DNA of 64,000 bases, taken from contig NZ_JACMYH010000001.1 in assembly GCF_014235765.1 (NCBI RefSeq), positions 310,001-374,000 on the forward strand, in the 5' to 3' direction. Numbering within the stretch: the stretch's first letter is position 1; each line of letters opens with the position of its first letter. Below the pieces are notes generated by a model. It made no database searches. It was not told the origin of the DNA and worked only from the letters and a program-made list of their open reading frames with translations. This stretch comes from Pseudomonas baltica. GTDB lineage: Bacteria; Pseudomonadota; Gammaproteobacteria; Pseudomonadales; Pseudomonadaceae. The position numbers and the translations under genes were made by a program. Positions 24,997 to 37,691 of this stretch are shown piece after piece.

Positions 24997-25704
24997 TCAG
25001 TTAAGTGTTACCCATCTCTGGTTGATAAGCAGCTCGATGGGTCGATATTGGGTCTTGTAATTCATCTTCTGGCAGTTCTTGATCCAGTAGCCCAGATAGA
25101 CCGCATCCAGGTTCAATCGCCGTGCTTCCTCGATCTGCCACAGGATCGCCAGACGGCCCAGGCTGCGCCGCTCTTCGGTCGGCTCGTAGAAGGTATACAC
25201 GGCGGACAGCCCGTTGGGCAGCAGGTCGGTCACGGCCACCGCCAGCAGCCGGCCTTCCAGGCGAAATTCGTAGAAGCGCGAAAACGGCAGGTCTCGGACC
25301 AGAAACGTCGAAAACTGATCACGGCTGGGCGGAAACATGTCGCCATCGGCGTGGCGCTGTTCGATATAGCGCTGGTAGAGGTCGAAATACTCTTCGCTGA
25401 AGCGGGGGGTGGCACTCGTCACCTGGACGTCGTGATTGCGCTTGACGATGCGTTTCTGCTGGCGCGAGGGGGTGAAGCCTGCCGTGGGAATGCGTGCCGG
25501 CACGCACGCGTTGCAGCGCTGGCAGTGCGGCCGGTAGAGGTGGTCACCGCTGCGGCGGAAACCCATATCCGAGAGGTCGGCGTAGACGTGGACGTCCATC
25601 GGCTGGCTCGGATCGAGAAACAAGGTCGTGGCTTGCTCGTCGGGCAGGTAGCTGCACGAATGGGGTTGAGTGGCATAGAACTTCAGGCGCGCCAACTCAG
25701 TCAT
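24997..25704 (-). CDS. bpt: Aspartate/glutamate leucyltransferase (N-degron pathway)
   Basis: Bpt transfers leucine from Leu-tRNA to proteins with N-terminal Asp or Glu, making them ClpS substrates. The 235-residue protein has the N-terminal Cys-rich segment ([11 protein letters not shown]) and the [12 protein letters not shown] motif near residue 68. The C-terminal GNAT-like fold has [16 protein letters not shown]. The start MTELARLKF is chosen because GAGGG lies at the right distance; an ATG eight codons upstream is weaker. It forms a pair with aat, 58 bp away. Confidence 0.93.
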   Translation of the reverse strand: MTELARLKFYATQPHSCSYLPDEQATTLFLDPSQPMDVHVYADLSDMGFRRSGDHLYRPHCQRCNACVPARIPTAGFTPSRQQKRIVKRNHDVQVTSATPRFSEEYFDLYQRYIEQRHADGDMFPPSRDQFSTFLVRDLPFSRFYEFRLEGRLLAVAVTDLLPNGLSAVYTFYEPTEERRSLGRLAILWQIEEARRLNLDAVYLGYWIKNCQKMNYKTQYRPIELLINQRWVTLN

Positions 25705-25762
25705 GATGAACCCTCGGAATGAAACCATTGCATCAAGTGTAAGCCAGTGCCGGAGAACTCGC

Positions 25763-26443
25763 CTAGCGCTGCCATGTCGCGCTATTGGGTTGGTCGAGGT
25801 ATTGGCTCAGATAATCGGCGAACTGATCTCGGGCGATGCTTCTTGCGCCCAGGCTGTGCAAGTGCTCGGTGGGCATCTGGCAGTCGATCAGCACGAAACC
25901 GGCCTGGTGCAGATGCTCGACCAAGGTTACGAAGCCAACCTTGGAGGCGTTGTCGGTGCGGCTGAACATGGATTCGCCGAAGAACAGTTGGCCCATGGCC
26001 AGGCCATAGAGCCCACCTACAAGCGTCTCGCCGTCCCACACCTCGACCGAGTGCGCGTGCCCTTGCTCGTGCAGGGTGAGGTAGGCGCGTTGCATGTCGC
26101 CGGTTATCCAGGTGCCGTCGGTGTAGTCGCGCGGCCCTGCGCAGGCAGCGATGACAGCGGAAAAGTCCTGGTCGAAGGTTACCGTGAAGCGTTGCTGGCG
26201 CAGTACCTTGCGCAGGCTGCGTGACACGTGCAGTTCGGCGGGCATCAGCACGGTACGCGGATCCGGCGACCACCAGAGAATCGGCTGGCCGTCCTCGAAC
26301 CAGGGGAAGCAGCCATGCCGGTAGGCCTGCACCAGCCGCTCGGGGCTGAGGTCACCACCGGCTGCCAGCAGCCCATTGGGCTCGCGCATCGCCTTGCTCA
26401 GGGGAGGAAAGACCAGTTCGTTTCGTTTGAGCCACGTCAGCAT
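25763..26443 (-). CDS. aat: Leucyl/phenylalanyl-tRNA--protein transferase
   Basis: Aat adds Leu or Phe to proteins with N-terminal Lys or Arg, creating primary N-degrons. The 226-residue protein has the typical start ([31 protein letters not shown]) and the catalytic-region motifs [18 protein letters not shown] and [18 protein letters not shown]. Together with bpt and clpS-clpA it provides substrate marking and destruction within 5 kb. Length and motifs are normal. Confidence 0.96.
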   Translation of the reverse strand: MLTWLKRNELVFPPLSKAMREPNGLLAAGGDLSPERLVQAYRHGCFPWFEDGQPILWWSPDPRTVLMPAELHVSRSLRKVLRQQRFTVTFDQDFSAVIAACAGPRDYTDGTWITGDMQRAYLTLHEQGHAHSVEVWDGETLVGGLYGLAMGQLFFGESMFSRTDNASKVGFVTLVEHLHQAGFVLIDCQMPTEHLHSLGARSIARDQFADYLSQYLDQPNSATWQR

Positions 26444-26847
26444 GATTGTTCGCTACGGCAGGGGAGGGTGGTACCAAGGGCAGTGAGTTCATCCTGCCAT
26501 GATCCGGTCGGCACGCCAATGCGCGGCAGCAAGGCCAGGCAGCCAGGGCGACCGAGCTTTCATGTAACTTTTTCAGGCAATTGCAGTCCCATGTCACTGT
26601 TCTTCAAGATTGGCTCGTAAGGCCTTGTCGGCAAACACAAAGCACCGCTGAATCGCATTTCGTGCGTCGCCTGATTCGAAGCTGAATGGCGCACGGCAAG
26701 CGACGCTTATATTGCAGATGCGCGAATTGCCGACAAAGCCGTACAATGCGATCTTTGCAGGGCCTGTTGTCCACCGATAGTGGCCATTTGCTGTATTTTT
26801 GTCATCCATCAGTTGCGTGCTTTGACAGGCGCAGGAAATCAAGCGTT
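26444..26847. other. Intergenic region between aat and ftsK with nested inverted repeats
   Basis: No coding region was recognised. GGCCTTGTCGGCAA (26621-26634) pairs with TTGCCGACAAAGCC (26727-26740), 13 of 14 positions. Within it GCGTCGC (26664-26670) pairs with GCGACGC (26700-26706). The resulting 120-nt fold has no T-run on either side. In P. aeruginosa trxB lies in this position, but it is absent here. The ftsK promoter should lie in the last 100 bp. Confidence 0.5.
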
Positions 26848-29328
26848 TTGAAGAAATCCACTGCCTCATCCGCTCCCGCATCGGTGCCCGTCTGGCGCCA
26901 GCAAATGCATTATCGCCTCAAGGAAGGCGCACTGATCGCCATGGGCGCGCTGTGCCTTTATCTGTGGATGGCGTTGTTGACCTACGACCAGACCGATCCT
27001 GGCTGGAGCCACACCAGCAGCAACATGGACCAGGTCCAGAACGCTGCCGGCCGGGCCGGTGCATTCGCCGCCGACATTCTGTTCATGGTCCTGGGCTATT
27101 TCGCCTACATCTTCCCCCTGCTGCTGGCCGTCAAGACCTGGCAGATCTTCCGTCAGCGCCACGAGCCCTGGCAGTGGAGCGGCTGGTTGTTCTCCTGGCG
27201 CCTGATCGGGCTGGTGTTCCTGATCCTCTCCGGCGCGGCCCTGGCCCATATCCATTTCCATTCCGCCGGCAGCCTGCCGGCGTCCGCCGGGGGCGCGCTG
27301 GGTCAGAGCCTGGGTAACCTGGCGCTCAACGCGTTGAACATCCAGGGCAGTACGCTGTTGTTCATCGCATTGTTTCTGTTCGGCCTGACCGTGTTCACCG
27401 ACCTGTCCTGGTTCAAGGTCATGGACATGACCGGCAAGATCACCCTCGACCTGCTCGAGCTGATGCAGGGCTCGGCCAGCCGCTGGTGGGCGGCGCGTGC
27501 CGAACGCAAGCAACTGGTTGCCCAACTGCGGGAAGTCGACGAACCGGCCTACGCTGCGCCCAGGGTCAGCGAGCCGCGCGATGTCGCCAAGCCCAGGCCG
27601 GTGCGGCCTGCGCCTGTGGAACCGACCCTGCAGAGCCGTCCGGTGGCGCCCATCGCGCCGGTCGCGATGGCGGCGCCGGTCGCGGCCAGCCAGCCCGTGC
27701 GGCCTGCAGTGCCGATCAAGCCGTTGAGCGAAGAAAGTACCCAGGGCGCGCCCAGCGGCAAGCCGCCCGAGCAGAGCGCGCGGGTGCAGAAGGAGAAGCA
27801 GGCTGCATTGTTCGTCGATAGCGCCGTGCAGGGCACCTTGCCGCCGATTTCCATTCTCGATCCCGCCGAAGAGAAGAAGGTCAACTATTCGCCGGAGTCG
27901 CTGGCGGCCGTGGGCCAGTTGCTGGAGGTGAAACTCAAGGAATTCGGCGTGGAAGTAACCGTCGACTCCATTCACCCCGGCCCGGTGATCACCCGTTACG
28001 AGATCCAGCCGGCGGCCGGCGTCAAGGTCAGCCGCATCTCCAACCTGGCCAAAGACCTGGCGCGTTCGCTGGCGGTGCTCAGTGTCCGTGTGGTCGAAGT
28101 CATTCCCGGCAAGACCACCGTCGGTATCGAGATTCCGAACGAAGACCGGCAGATCGTGCGTTTCTCCGAAGTGCTGTCCTCGCCCCAGTACGACGAGGCC
28201 AAGTCGCCTGTGACCATGGCGCTAGGCCACGATATTGGCGGCAAACCGGTGATCACCGACCTGGCCAAGATGCCTCACCTGCTGGTCGCCGGTACCACCG
28301 GTTCCGGCAAGTCGGTGGGGGTCAACGCGATGATTCTGTCGATCCTGTTCAAGTCGGGCCCGGAAGACGCCAAGCTGATCATGATCGACCCGAAGATGCT
28401 CGAATTGTCCATCTACGAGGGCATTCCGCACCTGCTTTGCCCCGTGGTCACCGACATGAAGGATGCCGCTAACGCGTTGCGTTGGAGCGTTGCCGAGATG
28501 GAGCGACGCTACAAGCTGATGGCGGCCATGGGCGTGCGCAACCTGGCAGGCTTCAACCGCAAGATCAAGGACGCCGAAGAGGCCGGGACTCCCCTGAGCG
28601 ACCCGCTTTACAAGCGCGAAAGCATTCACGACGAGGCGCCGCTGCTCAAGACCCTGCCGACCATCGTGGTGGTCGTGGACGAATTCGCCGACATGATGAT
28701 GATCGTCGGCAAGAAGGTCGAAGAGCTCATCGCGCGTATCGCGCAGAAGGCCCGTGCCGCCGGTATCCACCTGATCCTCGCCACCCAGCGACCCTCGGTG
28801 GACGTCATCACCGGCCTGATCAAGGCCAACATCCCCACGCGCATGGCGTTCCAGGTATCGAGCAAGATCGACTCGCGTACCATCATCGACCAGGGCGGTG
28901 CCGAACAACTGCTGGGTCACGGTGACATGCTCTACATGCCGCCGGGCACCAGCCTGCCGATTCGCGTGCACGGCGCCTTCGTTTCCGACGAAGAGGTGCA
29001 TCGCGTGGTCGAGGCGTGGAAGCAGCGTGGTGTGCCCGACTACAACGAAGACATTCTGGCCGGCGTCGAGGAAGCCGGCAGTGGCTTCGAGGGCAGCAGT
29101 GGCGGCGGCGATGGCGACGACAGCGAAAGCGACGCGCTCTACGACGAGGCAGTGAACTTCGTGCTGGAAAGCCGTCGTGCGTCCATCTCGGCGGTACAGC
29201 GCAAGCTCAAGATCGGCTACAACCGCGCGGCGCGCATGATCGAGTCCATGGAAATGGCCGGTGTGGTCACGCCGATGAACACCAATGGCTCGCGCGAAGT
29301 GATCGCGCCGGGCCCGATGCGCGACTGA
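26848..29328 (+). CDS. ftsK: DNA translocase FtsK
   Basis: FtsK couples cell division to chromosome segregation, pumping DNA towards dif and activating XerCD. The protein has four N-terminal membrane segments (roughly residues 25-190) and a Pro/Ala-rich linker to about residue 325. Next comes the RecA-like motor, with Walker A GTTGSGKS near residue 482 and Walker [13 protein letters not shown]-terminal winged helix (gamma domain) binds KOPS. I start at the TTG at 26848 (reading [12 protein letters not shown]), with AGGA 11 bases upstream. The frame is open for 54 more codons, which do not look like FtsK. This gives 826 residues. Confidence 0.93.
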   Translation: MKKSTASSAPASVPVWRQQMHYRLKEGALIAMGALCLYLWMALLTYDQTDPGWSHTSSNMDQVQNAAGRAGAFAADILFMVLGYFAYIFPLLLAVKTWQIFRQRHEPWQWSGWLFSWRLIGLVFLILSGAALAHIHFHSAGSLPASAGGALGQSLGNLALNALNIQGSTLLFIALFLFGLTVFTDLSWFKVMDMTGKITLDLLELMQGSASRWWAARAERKQLVAQLREVDEPAYAAPRVSEPRDVAKPRPVRPAPVEPTLQSRPVAPIAPVAMAAPVAASQPVRPAVPIKPLSEESTQGAPSGKPPEQSARVQKEKQAALFVDSAVQGTLPPISILDPAEEKKVNYSPESLAAVGQLLEVKLKEFGVEVTVDSIHPGPVITRYEIQPAAGVKVSRISNLAKDLARSLAVLSVRVVEVIPGKTTVGIEIPNEDRQIVRFSEVLSSPQYDEAKSPVTMALGHDIGGKPVITDLAKMPHLLVAGTTGSGKSVGVNAMILSILFKSGPEDAKLIMIDPKMLELSIYEGIPHLLCPVVTDMKDAANALRWSVAEMERRYKLMAAMGVRNLAGFNRKIKDAEEAGTPLSDPLYKRESIHDEAPLLKTLPTIVVVVDEFADMMMIVGKKVEELIARIAQKARAAGIHLILATQRPSVDVITGLIKANIPTRMAFQVSSKIDSRTIIDQGGAEQLLGHGDMLYMPPGTSLPIRVHGAFVSDEEVHRVVEAWKQRGVPDYNEDILAGVEEAGSGFEGSSGGGDGDDSESDALYDEAVNFVLESRRASISAVQRKLKIGYNRAARMIESMEMAGVVTPMNTNGSREVIAPGPMRD

Positions 29329-29365
29329 TGCAACGCTCGCGCCTTACCCTAGAACGAGGATTCCC

Positions 29366-29989
29366 ATGCGCCTGATTCGCATGCTGTTGGTTTCTGCCCT
29401 GGCCCTGGCCAGCCTGTCGGTACATGCCGACCAGAAGGATGTGGCGCGCTTGACGCAACTGCTGGAGAAATCCCAGACGTTGACCGCGCGTTTTTCCCAG
29501 CTGACCCTGGACGGCAGCGGTACCCAGTTGCAGGAGACCGCCGGGCAGATGGCCCTGCAGCGGCCTGGCCTGTTCAACTGGCACACCGACGCGCCGCAGG
29601 AGCAACTGATGGTCTCCGACGGCAAGAAGGTTTCGCTGTGGGACCCGGACCTGGAGCAGGTCACCATCAAGACCCTCGACCAGCGCCTGACCCAGACCCC
29701 GGCGCTGCTGTTGTCCGGTGACGTGTCGAAGATCAGCCAGAGCTTCGACATCAGTGCCAAGGAAGCCGGCGACGTGATCGATTTCGTGCTCAAGCCCAAG
29801 ACCCGCGACACCTTGTTCGATTCGTTGCGCCTGTCGTTCCGCAAGGGTGTGATCAACGACATGCAACTGATCGACAGCGTGGGCCAGCGCACCAATATCC
29901 TGTTCATGAACGTCCGGGCCAATGAGCCGATCGCCGCGAACAAATTCAAGTTCGACATCCCCAAAGGGGCGGACGTGATCCAGGAATAA
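29366..29989 (+). CDS. lolA: Outer-membrane lipoprotein carrier protein LolA
   Basis: LolA carries lipoproteins across the periplasm from LolCDE to LolB. The 207-residue precursor has a signal peptide of about 21 residues ([21 protein letters not shown]). It is followed by the LolA fold with conserved [26 protein letters not shown] and [28 protein letters not shown] precedes the ATG. It lies 37 bp after ftsK and 21 bp before rarA, probably one transcription unit. Confidence 0.96.
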   Translation: MRLIRMLLVSALALASLSVHADQKDVARLTQLLEKSQTLTARFSQLTLDGSGTQLQETAGQMALQRPGLFNWHTDAPQEQLMVSDGKKVSLWDPDLEQVTIKTLDQRLTQTPALLLSGDVSKISQSFDISAKEAGDVIDFVLKPKTRDTLFDSLRLSFRKGVINDMQLIDSVGQRTNILFMNVRANEPIAANKFKFDIPKGADVIQE

Positions 29990-30010
29990 TTCGAGGTCGA
30001 TTGTCGCCCC

Positions 30011-31332
30011 ATGGACCTGTTTCGCAGTGATCCCATTGCCCAGCCGCTGGCCGCGCGTCTGCGCGCCAGCAACCTGGACGAATACGTCGGCCAGGAGCAT
30101 CTGCTCGCCCGCGGCAAGCCGCTGCGCGAGGCACTGGAGCAGGGCGCCCTGCACTCGATGATCTTCTGGGGGCCACCGGGCGTGGGCAAGACCACCCTGG
30201 CACGGCTGCTGGCGAAGGTGTCCGATGCTCACTTCGAAACCGTGTCGGCGGTGCTCGCCGGGGTCAAGGAGATTCGCCAGGCGGTCGAGGTGGCCAAGCA
30301 GCAGGCGGGCCAGTATGGCCGTCGCACGATTCTGTTCGTCGATGAAGTGCACCGTTTCAACAAGTCCCAGCAGGATGCGTTCTTGCCCTACGTGGAAGAC
30401 GGTACGCTGATCTTCATCGGCGCCACCACCGAAAATCCCTCGTTCGAACTCAACAACGCCTTGCTCTCGCGAGCCCGCGTGTATGTGCTCAAGAGCCTCG
30501 ACGAGGCGGCGCTGCGGCGTCTGGTCGACCGTGCGCTGAACGAAGAACGCGGCCTGGGCAAGCGCCGACTGCGCCTGGGCGACGAGGCCTTTGCCATGCT
30601 CATGGCCGCTGCCGACGGTGACGGACGCAGGATCCTCAACCTGCTGGAGAATGCCTCCGACCTTGCCGAGGACGGCGAGGAAATAGGCGTCGAGCTGTTG
30701 CAGAGCCTGCTCGGCGATACCCGCCGACGCTTCGACAAGGGCGGCGAGGCGTTCTACGACCAGATATCGGCCTTGCACAAATCGGTGCGCGGCTCCGATC
30801 CGGATGCGTCGCTGTACTGGTTCGCACGCATGCTCGACGGCGGTTGCGACCCGCTCTATCTGGCGCGGCGGGTGGTGCGCATGGCCAGCGAAGACATCGG
30901 CAATGCCGATCCGCGGGCGCTGCCGCTGTGCCTGTCGGCGTGGGATGTGCAGGAGCGCCTGGGCAGCCCCGAAGGCGAGCTGGCGGTGGCCCAGGCCATC
31001 GTTTACCTGGCGTGTGCACCCAAGAGCAATGCCGTGTACATGGGCTTCAAGGCGGCGATGCGCGAGGCGGCCGAACATGGCTCGCTGGAAGTGCCACTAC
31101 ATTTGCGCAACGCCCCGACCAAACTGATGAAGCAGCTGGGCTACGGCGACGAGTACCGCTATGCCCACGATGAGCCCGACGCCTATGCAGCCGGCGAAGA
31201 CTACTTCCCCGAGCAATTGAGCCCACGCCACTACTATCGTCCCGTGCCGCGCGGCCTGGAATTGAAGATAGGCGAAAAGCTCAAGCACCTCGCCAGCCTG
31301 GACGACAGCAGTCCACGGCGGCGGAGAAAGGC

Positions 31333-31336
<4 letters not shown>
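30011..31336 (+). CDS. rarA: Replication-associated recombination protein A (RarA/MgsA)
   Basis: This 441-residue AAA+ ATPase acts at stalled forks and is related to clamp loaders. Walker A GPPGVGKT lies near residue 53, Walker [16 protein letters not shown] near 112, and the sensor region [12 protein letters not shown] near 135. A C-terminal tetramerisation domain follows. The stop overlaps the crcB start (GTGA). Length is usual. Confidence 0.96.
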
Positions 31337-33014
<1,678 letters not shown>

Positions 33015-34406
33015 ATGGAGTTTCTGCCGCTGTTCCACAAATTGCGCGACAGCCAGGTGCTGGTGGTAGGCGGGGGCGAGATCGCCCTGCGCAAATCGCG
33101 CCTGCTGGCCGAGGCTGGCGCGGTGTTGCGCGTGGTCGCTCCGAGCATCGACCCGCAGCTTGCCGATCTGGTGCGCGGCAGCGGCGGGCAGATGCTCGAC
33201 AGGGGTTACCTGAGCAGCGATCTGGACGGCTGCGTGCTGGTGATCGCCGCCACCGATGACGAACCGCTCAACGCCCAGGTGTCGGCCGATGCCCGCGCGC
33301 GCTGTGTGCCGGTCAATGTGGTCGATGCGCCAGCACTGTGTACGGTGATCTTTCCGGCCATCGTCGACCGCTCACCCTTGGTGGTGGCAGTGTCCAGTGG
33401 CGGCGACGCACCGGTCCTGGCGCGGCTGATCCGCGCCAAGCTGGAAACCTGGATTCCATCCACCTATGGCGAGCTGGCCGGCCTGGCAGCGCGCTTTCGG
33501 CAGAAGGTCAAGGCGCTGTACCCGGATGTTACCCAGCGCCGTGCGTTCTGGGAGGAAGTGTTCCAGGGCCCGATCGCCGATCGCCAGTTGGCCGGGCAGG
33601 GCGCCGAGGCCGAACGCATGCTCCAGGCGAAGGTCGACGGTGCACCGCCCCATGCCCCCGGTGAGGTCTATCTGGTGGGCGCTGGCCCCGGTGACCCGGA
33701 CTTGCTGACCTTCCGCGCCCTGCGCTTGATGCAGCAGGCCGATGTGGTGCTCTACGACCGCCTCGTCGCGCCGGCGATCCTCGACCTGTGTCGTCGGGAC
33801 GCCGAACGTGTGTATGTCGGCAAGCGTCGCGCCGAGCATGCCTTGCCGCAAGACCAGATCAACCAGCAACTGGTGGCCTTGGCCAAGCAGGGCAAGCGCG
33901 TGCTGCGTCTCAAGGGCGGCGATCCGTTCATATTCGGCCGGGGCGGCGAAGAGATCGAGGAATTGGCGGCCCACGGTATCCCATTCCAGGTGGTACCGGG
34001 CATCACCGCAGCCAGCGGCTGTGCGGCGTATGCCGGCATTCCCCTGACCCACCGCGACTATGCGCAATCTGTGCGTTTCGTCACCGGGCACTTGAAGAAC
34101 AACACCAGTGATCTGCCGTGGCACGATCTGGTGTCCCCAGGGCAGACGCTGGTGTTCTACATGGGCCTGATCGGCCTGCCGATCATCTGCGAACAGCTGA
34201 TTCGCCACGGTCGCGGCGCGGATACACCGGCGGCGTTGATCCAGCAGGGCACCACGGTAAACCAGCGGGTGTTCACCGGCACCCTGGCGGACCTGCCGCG
34301 GATGGTCGCCGAGCATGAGGTGCATGCACCTACGCTGGTCATCGTTGGCGAAGTGGTGGTGCTGCGCGAGAAACTCGCCTGGTTCGACGGCGCGCAGTAT
34401 CGCTGA
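33015..34406 (+). CDS. cysG: Siroheme synthase (fused dehydrogenase/ferrochelatase and methyltransferase)
   Basis: CysG makes siroheme for sulfite and nitrite reductases from uroporphyrinogen III. Residues 1-200 are the dehydrogenase/ferrochelatase module ([17 protein letters not shown]). From about residue 215 there is the SAM-dependent methyltransferase ([33 protein letters not shown]). The 463-residue fusion is the normal enteric/pseudomonad form. The ATG follows the serS TAA with no gap. Confidence 0.97.
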   Translation: MEFLPLFHKLRDSQVLVVGGGEIALRKSRLLAEAGAVLRVVAPSIDPQLADLVRGSGGQMLDRGYLSSDLDGCVLVIAATDDEPLNAQVSADARARCVPVNVVDAPALCTVIFPAIVDRSPLVVAVSSGGDAPVLARLIRAKLETWIPSTYGELAGLAARFRQKVKALYPDVTQRRAFWEEVFQGPIADRQLAGQGAEAERMLQAKVDGAPPHAPGEVYLVGAGPGDPDLLTFRALRLMQQADVVLYDRLVAPAILDLCRRDAERVYVGKRRAEHALPQDQINQQLVALAKQGKRVLRLKGGDPFIFGRGGEEIEELAAHGIPFQVVPGITAASGCAAYAGIPLTHRDYAQSVRFVTGHLKNNTSDLPWHDLVSPGQTLVFYMGLIGLPIICEQLIRHGRGADTPAALIQQGTTVNQRVFTGTLADLPRMVAEHEVHAPTLVIVGEVVVLREKLAWFDGAQYR

Positions 34407-34449
34407 CGAGCACAGACCGGCGCCGGGTGTCGCTGACAGGCGACAGCCG

Positions 34450-34752
34450 TTACTTGGGAATGGGCTGGATGTCCTGAATCACCGCGTTGCTGCGTCGGAC
34501 CAGTACGAAGTTGTCGCCGATCTGCACCCACTGGCTGTCCGGGTCGGGTTGCTTGAGCCCCGAGGATTTCCACCCGATGAAAGCTGAATCGGGTTGGGCA
34601 TAGGCTGCCGGAACACGGTCGCCCTTGCCCAGGGAAACCAGCTCGGTGGCGTTGCCGGGCGGGCGGAATACCTCGATGGCAAGCGTGACAGGCGATGCGG
34701 CCGACAACAGAGCGCCGGTGATGCACAGCGAAGCGAACAGCATGCGGGTCAT
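34450..34752 (-). CDS. Small periplasmic protein, RcnB-like
   Basis: This 100-residue protein has a signal peptide (MTRMLFASLCITGALLSAAS). The mature part ends WVQIGDNFVLVRRSNAVIQDI, which strongly resembles the RcnB family C-terminus. RcnB of E. coli is a periplasmic protein affecting nickel/cobalt efflux, but most homologs have no known role. I start at 34752 because GAGGAAG sits before that ATG. The open frame upstream is AT-rich and unconvincing. It converges with cysG, 43 bp away. Confidence 0.7.
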   Translation of the reverse strand: MTRMLFASLCITGALLSAASPVTLAIEVFRPPGNATELVSLGKGDRVPAAYAQPDSAFIGWKSSGLKQPDPDSQWVQIGDNFVLVRRSNAVIQDIQPIPK

Positions 34753-35183
34753 GGGGGAACTTCCTCTAATCAACCTATTGGCCAAGCTGCAACGATCAAC
34801 GCGGAACCAGAGGCCACGCAATGTGGTGAACAGGTTCCGAAGAGACGGCTGAGCTTGACGTCTTCCAGTCTGAGATCTCGATTTTTTCAACCGAATCAAC
34901 CTTAGTATGCCAATTGTACAGCATGCCAAGCGTACTTGAAAAAGCTTCGACAGCAAGTAAGAAAATGCGCAAAGGCAACGCACGCAAGCTCCCATCTGTT
35001 CCAAAAATGTAACTTTGCATTACATTAGCTAAGCATGGGAAATTTCCTCTATTTTTCTCCGCCTTGCGACGATTAAAGTTGTTGAAAAATAAATGCGTCA
35101 TTTTGCGTGTGTGTCATGTATGGAATACAGGATGCCAGTGAGTGCTGAATTTCGTCGGTTTCAAATATTGGTGGGCGGTTGAA
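34753..35183. other. AT-rich intergenic region before the autotransporter
   Basis: This stretch is clearly richer in A and T than its left neighbours and carries no recognisable gene. The composition change begins at about 34870, so it marks the left edge of the atypical segment. It should contain the promoters of both divergent genes. I could not assign a convincing -35/-10 pair. Confidence 0.6.
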
Positions 35184-37607
35184 ATGGCTATAAAAAACAA
35201 AATTCTACAATGCTCTGGGCTGGCGTGGATGTTTGTGATGCCGCAAGATGTTGTTGCTCTATCTGTCAATGGCCCTGATCCGTTGAATTTTAATATTCCC
35301 TTTAGTCCGACTATCGGGAATGGGTTGAATGTCGGTACGTATGGGTACGGACGAGTGAATATTACAAACGGCGCAAAAGTGACAAGTCATTCAGTGGGAG
35401 TTGGATCTGGTCAACTGGGTGTTGACGCCGGTTCTGAGGGAGTGGTGGTTGTCTCCGGATCAGGTTCTCGCTGGAATAGTACAGGAGACACCAAAGTGGG
35501 GGTCAATGGTAAAGGCCTCCTGGTTGTAGATAGCGCGGCGCGTGTTTCTGTAGGTGAGTCGCTCGAGGTCGGAGTAGAAGGGGATTCGATCGGTAGCGTA
35601 GTGGTAAGTAATGGCAGCTCTCTATCTGTCGAGAACACGCTAGATGTCGGTGGGGAAGACTTTTCGCAGGGTAGCGTAAGCGTTACTGGAGGGAGCGTTA
35701 TAAATGTTGTGGGGGCAGGTGTAGGCTCTATAACGCTCGGTAGAGCAAGCAACTCGGCTGGGGACTTAATTGTTTCGGGGGACGGCTCGACCGTGAATGC
35801 GGCTGAAGTTACGGTTGTGGGTAAAGGTGGCAGTGGCATGCTCACGCTTCAGAATAAAGGTGAGCTACACACCAATAAGCTGGTTTTGGCGGATGCCGCT
35901 GGTTCAAGCGGAGTGCTTTACATAGGTTCTTCAAATATTGACGCTCCGTCCGAAGCGGGTTCGCTGAACTCAACCGAGGGCGTTTGGCTCGGTGCCGGCG
36001 ATGGCAGTATTGTTTTTAACCATACTGCATCGGATTATGAGTTTGCAGCGGCTATTAAAGGAGGTGGTTCAGCGTTGATTGCAAAAGGCCGAACGATATT
36101 GACCGGTGAGAGCACATACAGTGGGTTGACTAAATTAGTGGGTGGAGTGCTTGAGGCAGGAGGTATGAATGTCTTCAGTAAGAACTCTGATTACACTGTA
36201 TTTGAAGGCGGGGCCTTATCGCTCAATGGATACGGCCAAACGTTGGGAGGGTTGACCAATAGTGGTGTTGTTTCGTTGCAAGGGCCGCGTGCTGGTGCGG
36301 TACTCACAATTGATGGGAATTATACAGGAGGCAATGGATTGTTGATTTTCAACTCAGTGCTAAATGGCGATGAATCCGTGACGGATCGCTTGGTAGTCTT
36401 GGGGGATACTTCTGGTCTTACAAAAGTTAGCGTCAATAATTTGGGCGGATCAGGTGCCTCGACACTGAACGGGATAGAACTTATCACCGTCCAGGGCAAT
36501 TCTTTAGCTCAGTTCGAGCAGGCCGGCCGAATCGTAGCCGGGGCTTATGATTATCGTCTCGTAAGGGGGGAAGGCGCCAATAGTGGGAATTGGTATTTGG
36601 ACAGTGGAACTTCTGAGGTGCCAGAAATACCTCAGTCGCAAACTATTCGGCCTGAGGCGGGGTCTTACTCTGCAAATCTCGCGATGGCAAATGCTTTGTT
36701 TGAAACCAGGTTGGAGGATCGGCCCGGCTCGCGAGATTACACTGATCCACTGAGTGGCGAGCAAAAGACAACGCGTTTGTGGATGAAAACTATCAGGGGG
36801 TATGCCCAGGGCGTAGATGTCAGCGGTCAGCTGAGTACTCACTCCGACCGTCAGGCTGTGATGATAGGTAGTGATATTGCATCAGGGGCGACAGGGAAAG
36901 GAGGAGGGTGGCGAGTAGGCGCATTGGCAGGTTATGGCAGCGGCACCAACGACACTTCATATAAACTTAATTCATACGACTCAAAAGGGCGAGTTTCAGG
37001 CTACTCAATAGGCGTTTATAGTACTTGGTACGAAGATGCCGTAGATGAAATGGGTGCTTATATCGACGGTGTACTTCAGTACAGTTGGTTCGATAATTCG
37101 GTAAAAGGTGAGGGTTTAAATGGCGAGCAGTACAAGTCTCGTGGTCCCGTTGCTTCGGTAGAAGTTGGCCGTGTGATGGAGGTTTCCAAGTTCCGCGGTT
37201 TTTCATTTTACATTCAGCCCAAAATGAAATTGGCTTGGTCCAACATAAAAGCTGAAGATCACATTGAGCGGAATGGAACCGTGGTGAGATTTGGTAATGA
37301 GAGCGGTATTTACACTCATTTGGCAGTGAGAGCATTTCTGAAAAATATAGATCGCGGCTCATCAGCAGGGACTGAGATCAAGCCCTACGTAGAGGCGGGA
37401 TGGATTCACAGTGACAAGGTATATAGTGTCAATATGGATCGTGTGAAAATCTCCCAGGATGGGTATCGGGATGTTGGAGAAATAAAGCTGGGTGTGGAGG
37501 GCGAAGTAACTTCTCGACTTGGCCTGAGCGGGGCAGTTGGCCATCGATTCGGTGGCCGAAATTACAGCGACAGTGTTGCCGAGGTGAGTTTGACCTACGG
37601 GTTTTAG
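35184..37607 (+). CDS. Autotransporter with beta-helix passenger and outer-membrane barrel
   Basis: This is an 807-residue type Va secretion protein. A signal-like start (MAIKNKILQCSGLAWMFVM) leads to a passenger of degenerate Gly/Ser/Val-rich rungs (VVVSGSGSRW, GKGLLVVDSAARVSVGESLE, GSGMLTLQNKGEL), a right-handed beta-helix. The pertactin-like junction is NGIELITVQGN ... GAYDYRLVRG...NWYLDS, near residues 428-475. The barrel runs from about 528 to the end, which is the terminal Phe of SLTYGF. No protease triad or lipase motif was seen, so adhesin is a guess. Base composition and codons (many ATA, AAT, TTT) differ from neighbours. A GTG at 35142 with AGGA upstream is an alternative start (+14 residues). 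Confidence 0.9.
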   Translation: MAIKNKILQCSGLAWMFVMPQDVVALSVNGPDPLNFNIPFSPTIGNGLNVGTYGYGRVNITNGAKVTSHSVGVGSGQLGVDAGSEGVVVVSGSGSRWNSTGDTKVGVNGKGLLVVDSAARVSVGESLEVGVEGDSIGSVVVSNGSSLSVENTLDVGGEDFSQGSVSVTGGSVINVVGAGVGSITLGRASNSAGDLIVSGDGSTVNAAEVTVVGKGGSGMLTLQNKGELHTNKLVLADAAGSSGVLYIGSSNIDAPSEAGSLNSTEGVWLGAGDGSIVFNHTASDYEFAAAIKGGGSALIAKGRTILTGESTYSGLTKLVGGVLEAGGMNVFSKNSDYTVFEGGALSLNGYGQTLGGLTNSGVVSLQGPRAGAVLTIDGNYTGGNGLLIFNSVLNGDESVTDRLVVLGDTSGLTKVSVNNLGGSGASTLNGIELITVQGNSLAQFEQAGRIVAGAYDYRLVRGEGANSGNWYLDSGTSEVPEIPQSQTIRPEAGSYSANLAMANALFETRLEDRPGSRDYTDPLSGEQKTTRLWMKTIRGYAQGVDVSGQLSTHSDRQAVMIGSDIASGATGKGGGWRVGALAGYGSGTNDTSYKLNSYDSKGRVSGYSIGVYSTWYEDAVDEMGAYIDGVLQYSWFDNSVKGEGLNGEQYKSRGPVASVEVGRVMEVSKFRGFSFYIQPKMKLAWSNIKAEDHIERNGTVVRFGNESGIYTHLAVRAFLKNIDRGSSAGTEIKPYVEAGWIHSDKVYSVNMDRVKISQDGYRDVGEIKLGVEGEVTSRLGLSGAVGHRFGGRNYSDSVAEVSLTYGF

Positions 37608-37691
37608 GTAGGTCGAACTACACCAAGGCTGAGCGTGCCATTCTCCATCCATTCACCACACGCTGGCCAGTGCGTGTTGCCTGCTGCCGGA

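Noticed and set aside
29267..31078. 603-codon minus-strand frame opposite lolA and rarA
   Set aside because: It spans two well-supported genes on the other strand and has the composition of an antisense frame.
34427..34444. TGTCGC-6 nt-GCGACA hairpin after cysG as a terminator
   Set aside because: Six-base stem without a T-run; too weak to report as a feature.
34753..35004. N-terminal extension of the RcnB-like gene into AT-rich DNA
   Set aside because: The signal peptide and a good GAGGAAG site are at 34752. The 84-codon extension has an unrelated composition and no support.
37660..37685. ACACGC-8 nt-GCGTGT hairpin between the autotransporter and thiolase genes as a terminator
   Set aside because: The stem is short and has no T-run on either side, so I do not call it a terminator, although one is expected between these convergent genes.
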